A stretch of 23,437 bases of DNA from CAMLKC01 sp035493555 (GCA_035493555.1 DATJIC010000016.1:1-23437); one strand, 5' to 3'; positions 13,901 through 22,593 are shown, numbered from the stretch's first letter. The notes: a model not told the origin generated them from the sequence alone. Numbers and translations are program-made.

Positions 13901-13977
13901 AAATAAAGTAACGGCGAGCATGAATTTTGTCGGATAAAACGCTTGCGCTCGCCAAGAGGAGGAATGATAATAAAAGT

Positions 13978-16470
13978 ATGGCAGATGATTTCGCAGAATT
14001 CGTATCGCACTTGACCGATAACGCGCGGACAAGTCTGCAGCATGCAGACGCAATTGCCCGCGGGTATGGCAGTGCTTATATTGGTACCGAACATTTGCTT
14101 CTTGGCGTTTTAGCGCAAGGTTCGTCGGTGGGTGCAAAAGTACTGGCCGATGCTGGCGTAACGCTCGATAGGGCGGAGCTTGCCCTTAATCTTACTCCCC
14201 GGAGTCTTGTCGTGAGCACCGGCGCGAAAGGTCTTTCTGAAACGGCTAAACTCACGCTCAAAATGAGCTGGGAGATTGCCCAGGAATTTCACCAAGACTA
14301 CCTTGGTACCGAACATATCCTCTATAGTATACTGACGCAAAAGAACGCACGCGCAACGGTGCTTTTGCGTGATATGAACGTTGATATTGCCGAAATTACC
14401 GGCGATCTCGAAGAATTTTTTGACCGGCAAAATAACGCCTACGAGGAGTCGGATGCGGCGACGGCTGGATCCCAGACCAAAAAACCGCGGAACGCAAGCG
14501 GGGCACTAGCTACTTTTGGTACCGATTTAACCGCCAAGGCGCAGGCGGGTGAGCTTGATCCTGTGATTGGCAGGGCCGACCAAGAAGAGCGCATGATCAC
14601 CATTTTAAGCCGGCGCACAAAAAACAACCCCGTTCTTATTGGGGAGCCTGGGGTTGGTAAGACGGCAATCGTTGAGGGGCTGGCACAGCGGATAGCCCGC
14701 GAGGACGTGCCCGACCATCTGCTGGACAAGCGCGTTATTCAGCTTGATCTTGCGGCGATGATAGCCGGCACCAAGTACCGCGGAGAATTTGAGGAGCGGC
14801 TTAAAAAAGTCGTCGAAGAACTCCGTGAACAAAAGAACGTTATCGTATTTATAGACGAGCTCCACCTGCTGGTAGGCGCGGGCGCAGCCGAGGGTGCTCT
14901 TGATGCTGCAAATATGCTTAAGCCGGCACTTGCCCGCGGCGAACTGCATCTTATTGGCGCCACCACGCTTGATGAATACCGCAAACATATCGAAAAAGAT
15001 ACCGCTCTGGAACGCCGTTTTCAGACGATCGTTGTTCCCGAGCCTAACCTGAAAGATACCATCGCCATACTAAAAGGGCTGCGGAGTTACTACGAAAAAT
15101 ACCATAACGTCACTATGAGCGACGAGGTAGTTGAGGACGCCGTATATATGGCCGACCGCTACGTGAGCGAGCGTTTTATGCCCGACAAAGCGATTGATGT
15201 CATCGACGAAGCCTCCGCCAGAGTACGGGTGCGTTCCGGCCGTAAGCCAAGCAAACTGCGTGATTTTACGCGCCAACTAAAAAATCTGAACGAAAAAATG
15301 GAAGACGCGGTAGCAAACGAAGATTACGAGCGGGCGGCTCTCTACAAAACACGGCTGAGCCAAATTAGCACCAAGATTGACGAGACTCGCGCTGACTACG
15401 AGAGTAAAACACCGATTACGCTTATGGACGATGATATTGCCCACGCTATTGCAACGATGACAGGCATTCCGGCCGAACGCGTTCAGCGTTCCGAGGCAAA
15501 GCTGTTACGCCGGCTAGAAAAGCATCTTTCAAAGTTTATTATTGGCCAGGAAGAGGCTGTCGAAAAGGTGGCCCGGGCAATTCGCCGTTCGCGGAGCGGT
15601 GTAGCAAGTAACAAGCGCCCAATAGGTTCATTCGTTTTTATGGGCCCTACGGGTGTGGGTAAAACCGAACTTGCAAAGGTGCTCGCAAGAGAGGTATTTG
15701 GAAGCAACGACGCTCTGGTAAAGATAGATATGAGCGAGTTTGGCGAGCGGCACAATACGAGCCGTCTGCTTGGTGCTCCCGCCGGGTATGTGGGGTATGA
15801 GGATGGTGGCAAGCTTACCGACAAAATTCGCCGGCAGCCATACAGCGTTGTTCTGTTCGACGAAATCGAAAAAGCTCACCCCGACGTATTCCAACTATTA
15901 CTTCAACTGCTTGAGGACGGCAAGCTGACGGACGCAAAAGGCCACGTTGTCGACTTTAGCAACACCATTGTTATTTTAACGAGCAACCTTGGTGCCGAGC
16001 GTATGATGAAAGAATCCAGCCTAGGGTTCCATGTAAACAGCAAGTCGGACAAAGACCATCTCGACGCAGTGCACGATGAGAACGCTGCCGCGGCGGAAGA
16101 AGCACTTTCGCGTATGATGCGTCCCGAGCTTATTAACCGCTTTGACGCGATTGTGACATTCCGTGCTCTTACACGAAAAGAAGTCGGCAGGATATTCGAT
16201 AATCTGATCGAAGAGCTCAGCCAGCGCCTCGTCCGAAAAGGCATTCAGGTTGTCATGAAACCATCGGCAAAACGGTTCTTGATTGATAAGGGGTACAGTG
16301 AAAAATTCGGTGCCCGGCCGTTAAGGCGTGCCATTCAAGACGAGCTTGAGCACCGGATTGCCGACGGTATTCTTAGCGGTGAGTACGAAAAGGGAAGTGT
16401 CTTGGCGGTGGGCGCCAAAAAGGGCATAATAACTGTAGATGTCGAGCACGAAACCGTTCCAGTCGCATAA
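13978..16470 (+). CDS. clpC: ClpC-type AAA+ unfoldase, ATPase subunit of the Clp protease
   Basis: ClpC unfolds proteins with ATP and feeds them to the ClpP peptidase. The 830-residue protein has two N-domain repeats (about 1-145, with GTEHLLLGVL and GTEHILYSIL), AAA-1 with Walker A GEPGVGKT at 222-229 and Walker B VIFIDE-like VFIDELH, a UVR-type coiled segment (KMEDAVANEDYERAALYKTRL), AAA-2 with GPTGVGKT at 556-563 and FDEIEKAHPDVFQ, and a LGF tripeptide in the expected ClpP-docking loop (SSLGFHV). The frame extends upstream to TTG 13927, but families of this type begin at MADDF-like sequence, so ATG 13978 is preferred; its AGGAGGA is 14-15 nt upstream, an unusually long distance. Heat-shock control by HrcA is expected from the CIRCE site. 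The 3' end overlaps the next gene by 32 bases. Confidence 0.96.
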   Translation: MADDFAEFVSHLTDNARTSLQHADAIARGYGSAYIGTEHLLLGVLAQGSSVGAKVLADAGVTLDRAELALNLTPRSLVVSTGAKGLSETAKLTLKMSWEIAQEFHQDYLGTEHILYSILTQKNARATVLLRDMNVDIAEITGDLEEFFDRQNNAYEESDAATAGSQTKKPRNASGALATFGTDLTAKAQAGELDPVIGRADQEERMITILSRRTKNNPVLIGEPGVGKTAIVEGLAQRIAREDVPDHLLDKRVIQLDLAAMIAGTKYRGEFEERLKKVVEELREQKNVIVFIDELHLLVGAGAAEGALDAANMLKPALARGELHLIGATTLDEYRKHIEKDTALERRFQTIVVPEPNLKDTIAILKGLRSYYEKYHNVTMSDEVVEDAVYMADRYVSERFMPDKAIDVIDEASARVRVRSGRKPSKLRDFTRQLKNLNEKMEDAVANEDYERAALYKTRLSQISTKIDETRADYESKTPITLMDDDIAHAIATMTGIPAERVQRSEAKLLRRLEKHLSKFIIGQEEAVEKVARAIRRSRSGVASNKRPIGSFVFMGPTGVGKTELAKVLAREVFGSNDALVKIDMSEFGERHNTSRLLGAPAGYVGYEDGGKLTDKIRRQPYSVVLFDEIEKAHPDVFQLLLQLLEDGKLTDAKGHVVDFSNTIVILTSNLGAERMMKESSLGFHVNSKSDKDHLDAVHDENAAAAEEALSRMMRPELINRFDAIVTFRALTRKEVGRIFDNLIEELSQRLVRKGIQVVMKPSAKRFLIDKGYSEKFGARPLRRAIQDELEHRIADGILSGEYEKGSVLAVGAKKGIITVDVEHETVPVA

Positions 16471-17452
16471 CCGTGGCCATAGCCACTTAGGCAGCATTGT
16501 CGTTGCGGCAGTGTCTATTCTCGCGGCGCTTCTTATTTTTGCCAATCGCCAGCAAGTCATTGATCAAGTGACAGTCTGGCAATACCAGCCAAGCAGTCAG
16601 ATCGCCGGGCTTGCCTCGCGTTCAAGTATGAACAGTACCGGAAAGTTCTATTTTTACGCGAGCCGCCCGGTGGTCGAGGATGCCCAGCCGTTTAATCAGG
16701 ATTGCGGCCGCAAAGAAGCAAGTACGGCTATTCTTGGGTGCTACAACGGCCAGAACATATTTATTTATAACGTCACCAATACGCAGCTTGATGGAATCAA
16801 AGAGGTGACGGCAGCACACGAAATGCTCCATGCCGCGTATGCCCGAATGGGCAGTGCGGAAAAAAAGACGATAGATGCGCTGCTTGAAGCGGAGTACGAC
16901 AAACTAAAGGCCAATAAAGATATTGCCGAGCGGTTTGCTTTTTATGCAAGAACCGAACCTGGCGAACGTGATAACGAGTTACATTCTGTTATTGGTACCG
17001 AGATTGCCTCGATCAATCCAGCCCTTGAAGAGCACTATAAAAAATACTTTACCGATCGTAGTAAGGTAGTCATTCTTCACGACAAGTATGCGAGCGTTTT
17101 TGTGCGGCTGCAGGCAAAAAGCGATGCACTCTCGGCAAAATTAACCGAGCTTGGTAACCAAATAGAACAAGAAACAAAAGATTACAATGCCGCGGTCGTT
17201 ACGTTGAATGCCGACATCAACGATTTTAACAGGCGTGCCAATAGCGGCGGTTTTTCCAGTAAGTCCGAATTTGACAGCGAGCGCGCCTCGCTTGTAGCGC
17301 GTGCGGCCAGTCTCGACGCGAGCCGTCAAACGATCAACGACAAAATTGCCCAGTACAATGCGCTACGAGAGGAACTGAAGAGCGTTGCCAGTCAGTCTGA
17401 AACGCTGAACCGGAGTATCGACAGTAGCCTCTCGCCGGCACCTAGTTTATAA
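16439..17452 (+). CDS. Membrane-anchored HEXXH protein with coiled-coil tail (putative metalloprotease)
   Basis: The 337-residue protein has a short polar N terminus, one hydrophobic helix at about 18-36, and the rest probably outside the membrane. VTAAHEMLHAAY carries a zinc-protease-type H-E-x-x-H (H127, E128, H131). C89 and C101 lie upstream, close enough for a disulfide. A third zinc ligand is not certain; an E-rich helical stretch follows (EAEYDKLKANKDIAERFAFYARTEPGERDNELHS). Residues about 225-330 form a long coiled coil (LSAKLTELGNQIEQETKDYN and on). I do not recognise a named family. The ATG lies inside the end of clpC in another frame (32-base overlap), which suggests translational coupling and shared heat-shock control, hence a role in envelope proteostasis (inference). 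The radA promoter lies on its stop codon. Confidence 0.85.
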   Translation: MSSTKPFQSHNRGHSHLGSIVVAAVSILAALLIFANRQQVIDQVTVWQYQPSSQIAGLASRSSMNSTGKFYFYASRPVVEDAQPFNQDCGRKEASTAILGCYNGQNIFIYNVTNTQLDGIKEVTAAHEMLHAAYARMGSAEKKTIDALLEAEYDKLKANKDIAERFAFYARTEPGERDNELHSVIGTEIASINPALEEHYKKYFTDRSKVVILHDKYASVFVRLQAKSDALSAKLTELGNQIEQETKDYNAAVVTLNADINDFNRRANSGGFSSKSEFDSERASLVARAASLDASRQTINDKIAQYNALREELKSVASQSETLNRSIDSSLSPAPSL

Positions 17453-17453
17453 T
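17448..17453 (+). promoter_or_regulatory. -10 box TATAAT of radA (leaderless)
   Basis: TATAAT overlaps the stop codon of the HEXXH gene and is 7 nt before the radA ATG, so the transcript probably starts at or next to the A of the start codon. No Shine-Dalgarno sequence is present for radA. Confidence 0.6.
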
Positions 17454-17460
17454 AGGTGTA

Positions 17461-18813
17461 ATGGTAAAAACTCGAACGCAATTTGTCTGTCAAAACTGTG
17501 GGGCGTCGTATCCTAAATGGTCGGGACGGTGTGAGAACTGTGGTGAATGGAATACGCTGGTTGAACAGGCGCCCGTGCCCGGGGGTAAATCGGCGGTGGC
17601 AAAAAGTGCGAGGAGCGGCCATGTTCTCACGCCGCAGACAGTCCAGTCTATTGTAGCCGAAGATCTTGTCGTGCGGATGTCGACCGGCTACGACGATCTG
17701 GACACGGTTCTCGGCGGCGGAATTCTTCCTGGTGGGGTCATGTTAATGGCCGGACAGCCCGGTATCGGCAAAAGCACGCTGCTGCTCCAGGTGGCGAGTA
17801 ACGTGGCAAAAATACAATCTGTTTTGTATGCCAGCGGCGAGGAGTCGGCTTCGCAGGTAAAACTCCGGGCTCAGCGACTGGGAGCGACGGCAAGCGAACA
17901 ACTGCACTTTGTTGCCAGCACAAGCGCCGATGATATTGCGGCAACGATTCGTTCGGGGGCGTATAAACTGGTCATTATCGACTCTATCCAAACGCTTAGT
18001 CTCGAGGAGATCACGTCGGCCCCTGGGACGGTAAGCCAAATTACCAACAGCAGCAATGTTATTATGCGCGCTGCTAAAGAAGCTGGCGCGGCAGTGATTT
18101 TGGTTGGCCACGTTACCAAAGAGGGAAGTATTGCCGGGCCAAAGGTGCTGGAGCACCTGGTCGATGTCGTGCTGCAGTTTGAGGGAGACCGGTACGGCGG
18201 CTTTAAGGTTGTCCGGGCGGTAAAAAACCGGTATGGATCAACCAGCGAAGCGGCAATTTTTGAAATGTACGAGCAGGGGCTGAGGATTGTCGAAAACCCA
18301 TCGGCTGCTCTTTTGGCCGAACGCCAGAACGCTGATGGTTCGGTAGTAATGGCGACAATTGAGGGGACGCGGCCGCTGCTCGTAGAGATACAGGCACTTG
18401 TCAACCCAACAAGTTTCGGGTATCCTAAGCGTACAGCCTCCGGATTTGATCTTAATCGCCTTAATCTGCTTATTGCCGTTTTAGAGCGACGTACAAAACT
18501 GAATTTATCAGATAAAGACATTTACATTAACGTTGTTGGCGGCCTAAGGCTTAACGACCCGGCGGCAGATTTGGCTATTTGTATGGCAATAGCAAGCGCG
18601 GCTGCGGGTAAGCGGCTCGACGAAAAGCTGGTGGTGTTTGGCGAAGTGGGTCTCGGCGGCGAAATCCGCAGTGCCCAGGCTGGCGACCGCCGCGTTGCCG
18701 AGGCTAAAAAGCTGGGCTTTACCCAGGCTATTGCGCCAAAAGCGGCGGCAAAGAACTCATTTATCAAAGGTGTCGGCGATCTTCGTCAGGCACTTATAGA
18801 CTACTTGCAGTAA
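17461..18813 (+). CDS. radA: DNA repair protein RadA
   Basis: RadA (Sms) is a RecA-like ATPase that drives branch migration in recombination and repair. The 450-residue protein has the full layout: a four-cysteine zinc finger (C10, C13, C24, C27 around YPKWSGRCENCGEWN), Walker A GQPGIGKS at 98-105, Walker B-type LVIIDSIQT, the RadA-specific KNRYG at 255-259 (usually KNRFG), and a C-terminal Lon-protease-like domain (about 290-450, with GFDLNRLNLLIAVLERR and GEVGLGGEIR) that lacks protease activity in this family. The spacing from the HEXXH gene is 8 bases with an embedded -10 box, so radA can be read from clpC-driven transcripts and also on its own. The PIN-TRAM gene follows after 21 bases. 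Confidence 0.97.
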   Translation: MVKTRTQFVCQNCGASYPKWSGRCENCGEWNTLVEQAPVPGGKSAVAKSARSGHVLTPQTVQSIVAEDLVVRMSTGYDDLDTVLGGGILPGGVMLMAGQPGIGKSTLLLQVASNVAKIQSVLYASGEESASQVKLRAQRLGATASEQLHFVASTSADDIAATIRSGAYKLVIIDSIQTLSLEEITSAPGTVSQITNSSNVIMRAAKEAGAAVILVGHVTKEGSIAGPKVLEHLVDVVLQFEGDRYGGFKVVRAVKNRYGSTSEAAIFEMYEQGLRIVENPSAALLAERQNADGSVVMATIEGTRPLLVEIQALVNPTSFGYPKRTASGFDLNRLNLLIAVLERRTKLNLSDKDIYINVVGGLRLNDPAADLAICMAIASAAAGKRLDEKLVVFGEVGLGGEIRSAQAGDRRVAEAKKLGFTQAIAPKAAAKNSFIKGVGDLRQALIDYLQ

Positions 18814-18834
18814 TCGCAAGAGAAAGAACAAAAC

Positions 18835-19800
18835 ATGAACACGACAGAATTATTTTTAACCGGTGCCTCACTGGCAACTTTAGCGGAGGTAACATACTTA
18901 GTGGTAAAACTGCCAAGGCAAACAAGCCTTAAGTCTGGCCGTTCTATCCTGGTAGATACATCGGTACTGATTGACGGGCGCATTGTCGCGGTTGCTAAAT
19001 CAGGCTTTGTGGGCGGCACGCTTGTTATTCCACGCAGCGTTATTGGCGAGCTCCAGTTTTTAGCAGATAATGCCGATCACGAAAAACGTGCGAGAGCACG
19101 TTATGGATTGGATGTCGTTACCGAACTGCAAAATATCCCACAAGTTGTAGTAGAGATTCTGCAAGATGGCAGCAAGGCTGAAGAAGGTGTCGACGAGCGG
19201 CTTTTAAAACTCGCTAAAAAAAGCGGAGCAGCAATTTGTACGATAGATTACAACCTAAATAAGGTTGCTGTCGTTGAGGGCATTGCGATCGTTAATGTTA
19301 ATGAGCTGGCGCAAAGTCTTCGTATGGCACATCTCCCTGGCGAAAAAATACTGCTAGAGCTCGTACAAAAAGGTCAGGATTCCCACCAGGGTGTTGGGTA
19401 CCTTGGCGATGGAACGATGGTAGTTGTCGAGCATGCCTATAAATATATTGGCAAAGCGGTTGAGATCGAGTTTATCCGAAGCTTGCAAACAGCAGCCGGT
19501 AAAATGATGTTTGCCCGCCTGGTCGAACAGCGCGACGCAGCACCTGCAAGGTTTAATAAGCCAGCCGGTAAAAAGCCGGTTGTCCAGCCGCGTCCTGCCA
19601 GTGCACCCACGGACGAACAGCCAAAGCAGACGCAACCTCGGCAGCGGCAGCAGATAGCAAATGTTGGTGAAAAACCGCAGGCGCGACCTATGCCAAAACA
19701 GCAATCGAAACCCCAGGGCAAACGACGCACCTCGCCGTCCAGCCGCCGTACGCAGCAGGACCGCGAAGCCGCATTGATTGATCTTGTTGATAAGCAATAA
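18835..19800 (+). CDS. PIN-TRAM domain protein, YacL-like
   Basis: The 321-residue protein has a hydrophobic N-terminal helix (about 6-25), much shorter than the four-helix membrane region of Bacillus YacL. It is followed by a PIN nuclease domain (about 37-160) with acidic residues D41 (ILVDTSVLIDGR), E72 (VIGELQFLAD), D120 and D138 (TIDYNLNKVA), then a TRAM RNA-binding domain (about 165-230, with GYLGDGTMVVVEHAYKYIG). The last 90 residues are rich in Pro, Gln, Lys and Arg and probably disordered; this extension is not typical. Function is likely RNA cleavage or binding at the membrane. Only GAGAAAGAA precedes the ATG as a weak ribosome-binding site. Position after radA matches the order radA-(disA)-yacL of Firmicutes. 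Confidence 0.92.
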   Translation: MNTTELFLTGASLATLAEVTYLVVKLPRQTSLKSGRSILVDTSVLIDGRIVAVAKSGFVGGTLVIPRSVIGELQFLADNADHEKRARARYGLDVVTELQNIPQVVVEILQDGSKAEEGVDERLLKLAKKSGAAICTIDYNLNKVAVVEGIAIVNVNELAQSLRMAHLPGEKILLELVQKGQDSHQGVGYLGDGTMVVVEHAYKYIGKAVEIEFIRSLQTAAGKMMFARLVEQRDAAPARFNKPAGKKPVVQPRPASAPTDEQPKQTQPRQRQQIANVGEKPQARPMPKQQSKPQGKRRTSPSSRRTQQDREAALIDLVDKQ

Positions 19801-19809
19801 TACATAGCT

Positions 19810-19853
19810 ACCATTAAAAATACCGCTCGGTATGGGGCGGTATTTTTAATGGT
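19810..19853. terminator. Bidirectional terminator between the PIN-TRAM and PBP genes
   Basis: A stem of about 19 bp (ACCATTAAAAATACCGC and its complement) encloses a 6-base loop. A and T runs lie within and outside both arms, so it can work for both converging transcripts. Confidence 0.9.
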
Positions 19854-19886
19854 AATTTTATAGGGAGCTTATGGCAGCCATCGCCT

Positions 19887-22571
19887 TCAGCCGCCACCTC
19901 CGCCACCACCACCATCAGACGAGCTGTCTGGCGTAAACGACTGGGTTCCCGTATCCGTGTAGTAGACGGAGTCGGTAAGGGTTGCGGTAATGGTCTGTGC
20001 GCTCGAACTCGTAAAGGTGTAGTTTGTTGAGTAAGTTCCGCTGGAGCTTACCGAGAGGGTAGCGACAATCGTGCTTCCAACCTTTACTTCCAGCTGTTGC
20101 AATGGGTGGTTTCCAGCAACGACGCTCACGCTAATCTTGTAGGAGTTCCCGCTATTTTTTGTTACATCTATCGTTCCTACGTTTGGCTTGGCGTCACTAC
20201 ATTTGTGGACGTCATCTTTTTTAGTGGCATCGTAGCCATCGGGAGCGATGTAGTTTGTTCGCTTGGTAATAGGATCCTTGAACTTCTGGACGTTAACTTC
20301 GATTTTGGCTCCTTCCGGCGTACAGTCGGTCGCGAGTTTTTTCGATGATTTGTCGAACGTGAGCTTGTCGTTAGTTTTACCTTGGCTCTTGTTGTACCAA
20401 GATGGGTAAAGCTCGCCGCCAATATGCTGGATACCCGTTGGTTCTTTAAACCACGTGCCGCCGTTTGCGGGGTCCCATTTCTTTTCTTTGGCGTACACCT
20501 CTTTGTGCGCGTATTCCATAACAGGTCCAAGTACCTTAGCGGGGATAGAGGAGTTACCGTTGGTAAGTACGCTTGTGTCCGGGTTTCCGAGCCATACACC
20601 CATGGTGAGTGCTGGTGTGTACCCCATGTTCCAAATATCTTTAGGTTGACCGCCCTTGTCGGACGTACCAGTCTTGACGGCCATTTTAACTCCATCAATC
20701 CATAGGCCTGGGAAGTGGTAGCCGTACAGGCCGGCACGCGCATTGTCGTCACTGAGCATATCGGAGAGGATGTAGGCAACCTGTGGGTCTACGATTTGCT
20801 TGTGTTCCGTATCAGCGTACTTCTTTAGGACTTCGCCCTGGCTATTGGTTACCTCAAGGATAGTACTATACGGTTTGTAGACACCTAGGCGCCCCAATGA
20901 GGCAAACGCGTTCACGTGGTCGATCATGCGCGTCCCACAACCACCAATAGCCGATGAGAGACCCGCTTGAGCGTCAGCACCCTGTGTACAGTAGTTTTTG
21001 TCACCGAGCGCCCGTATGGTTTGCAGCGTCGGGTCTATGCCTGCGATATACATAGCTTTGACGGCGGGAATGTTACGAGAGAGTGCCAGCGCTTTTCTTA
21101 AGTTTATCGCTCCGAGGTATCGGTTGTCGGCGTCGTGAAGCGGTGCTCCGTAGATTGCATCCATTGAGGCATCGTCTGAGAGTACCGAACCGCTACCATA
21201 GTTTGCCTTGCCTGCTCCCTGGTTAGAAAAGAGCTGTGAGTAAACGAGCGGTTTAATGGTGGATCCTGGCTGGATGTACGACAGCGCAGCATTGTCCTGG
21301 CCAAAGCCTGGGTAATTAAAGTTGCGGCTACCCATCATGGCGAGAATTTGACCGCTTTGCGTATCCTCTACTTCTGCGGCACCATCCTCAAATCCGGCGT
21401 ATGACGGCCAGTATGAGCTAAAGAGATCATTCATGGAGCTTTCGAGTTTGTTCTGAATCCGGATATCGAGCGTTGTTTTAACTGTGAGCCCGCCGCGGCC
21501 TACGGTCGCTTTGCCAAGCTCTTGCTCTAGCTGCGAGCGTACGAACTGAACAAAGTGCGGTGCTTTAATGTCTTTGTATTGGTCGGAGGCTGGTTTTATG
21601 CTATCTAAAACAGGGTACTTTTTGGCCGTATCAGCTTGAGCCTGTGTAATGTATCCTTGTGCTGCCATTTCGTCGAGCACTTTATGCTGGCGCTCTATAA
21701 GGGCTTTATGGCCGTAGACATTGTACGGGTCGTAGACGCTCGGGTTGTTTGGAATGGCCGCAAGAAGCGCCGCTTCCGCAAGAGATAGATTTTTAGCATG
21801 CTTGCCAAAGTAGGTTTGCGCAGCTGATTCCACGCCGTTGCGGCGGCCGCCATAGGGCGATTCGTTAAGGTAGAGGTTAAGGATATCGTCTTTGCCGTAC
21901 ATCCGCTCCACTTCGATTGCTAGAATAGCTTCTTTGACCTTGCGCGGAACACCGCCAAACCCACGGTCGCTCGCTTCGTCGGCAAAGAATACCTGTTTTA
22001 CGAGCTGCTGAGTAAGGGTGGAGCCTCCTTGGACACTGCCACCGGTAAGGTTGTTGATAAAGGCTCGTACAGTTCCGGTTACACTGATGCCGCCGTGCTT
22101 GTAGAAATCCTTGTCCTCAATTGCAACGGTTGCTTTTTTCATGTAGTCGCTGATCTCATCGCCTTTGACAACAAGCTTATAGTTGCTGTCGCCCTTGTCC
22201 TCCCACAGTAAGTTTCCATTACGGTCGAGATATTTTGTGACGGTGGTCTGTACGCGTTTGGCGAGTTCGCCTGGCCGGATAGAATCGAGGTCTTTGCGGA
22301 AGTAAGCAAAAAGCGCACCCACCGTTAGGATGCTAAGCAACAGAGCAACACCAAGAATCTTGAGCGCCATGAGGCCGCCTTTTTTGCTAAACCAGTAGCC
22401 CCAAAAACGCTTCGGGTGGAGGCGGTAAAGAGTACGCTTCAGCGGGTGCTTTGGTAAGCTGGCAAGATATTCTGCCTTTTTGCGCGCATTGGCATCTTTT
22501 TTAGTTCTTCGCCTATGAGCGAGGTTGGAATACAAGCTCACACTGCGTGATTTGTTCGGTGTTTTAGTCAC
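19887..22571 (-). CDS. Class A penicillin-binding protein (transglycosylase/transpeptidase)
   Basis: This bifunctional enzyme polymerises glycan strands and cross-links peptidoglycan at the membrane. The 894-residue protein has a long basic cytoplasmic region (1-67), one membrane helix (about 68-90), a GT51 domain with EDKDF (catalytic E152) and QGGSTLTQQ (181-189), then a transpeptidase with STIK (nucleophile S437, K440), SRN (498-500) and KTGTS (633-637). All catalytic motifs are intact. A C-terminal segment (about 790-880) looks like an Ig-like/FN3-type beta domain, and the protein ends in eight glycines. GTG 22571 is used because no in-frame ATG is nearby; a 9-codon upstream frame overlaps it. 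It is divergent from tyrS and convergent with the PIN-TRAM gene over a shared terminator. Confidence 0.95.
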   Translation of the reverse strand: MTKTPNKSRSVSLYSNLAHRRRTKKDANARKKAEYLASLPKHPLKRTLYRLHPKRFWGYWFSKKGGLMALKILGVALLLSILTVGALFAYFRKDLDSIRPGELAKRVQTTVTKYLDRNGNLLWEDKGDSNYKLVVKGDEISDYMKKATVAIEDKDFYKHGGISVTGTVRAFINNLTGGSVQGGSTLTQQLVKQVFFADEASDRGFGGVPRKVKEAILAIEVERMYGKDDILNLYLNESPYGGRRNGVESAAQTYFGKHAKNLSLAEAALLAAIPNNPSVYDPYNVYGHKALIERQHKVLDEMAAQGYITQAQADTAKKYPVLDSIKPASDQYKDIKAPHFVQFVRSQLEQELGKATVGRGGLTVKTTLDIRIQNKLESSMNDLFSSYWPSYAGFEDGAAEVEDTQSGQILAMMGSRNFNYPGFGQDNAALSYIQPGSTIKPLVYSQLFSNQGAGKANYGSGSVLSDDASMDAIYGAPLHDADNRYLGAINLRKALALSRNIPAVKAMYIAGIDPTLQTIRALGDKNYCTQGADAQAGLSSAIGGCGTRMIDHVNAFASLGRLGVYKPYSTILEVTNSQGEVLKKYADTEHKQIVDPQVAYILSDMLSDDNARAGLYGYHFPGLWIDGVKMAVKTGTSDKGGQPKDIWNMGYTPALTMGVWLGNPDTSVLTNGNSSIPAKVLGPVMEYAHKEVYAKEKKWDPANGGTWFKEPTGIQHIGGELYPSWYNKSQGKTNDKLTFDKSSKKLATDCTPEGAKIEVNVQKFKDPITKRTNYIAPDGYDATKKDDVHKCSDAKPNVGTIDVTKNSGNSYKISVSVVAGNHPLQQLEVKVGSTIVATLSVSSSGTYSTNYTFTSSSAQTITATLTDSVYYTDTGTQSFTPDSSSDGGGGGGGG

Positions 22572-22593
22572 GTTTAATCATTCCCATAAGCAC
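22564..22593 (-). CDS. Possible 9-codon leader peptide upstream of the PBP gene
   Basis: GGAGGG (22599-22604) lies 5 nt before a GTG that opens the frame MLMGMIKRD and ends at TAA 22564-22566. Its last codons overlap the PBP start: the stop follows the PBP GTG by two bases. The PBP GTG itself has only a poor ribosome-binding site, so re-initiation by coupling is plausible. It is too short to judge from coding statistics. Confidence 0.3.
   Translation of the reverse strand: MLMGMIKRD

Noticed and set aside
13964..14014. 16-codon frame starting right after AGGAGG in the clpC leader
   Set aside because: Spacing to the Shine-Dalgarno sequence is only about 1 nt and the frame overlaps clpC; ribosome profiling would be needed to support it.
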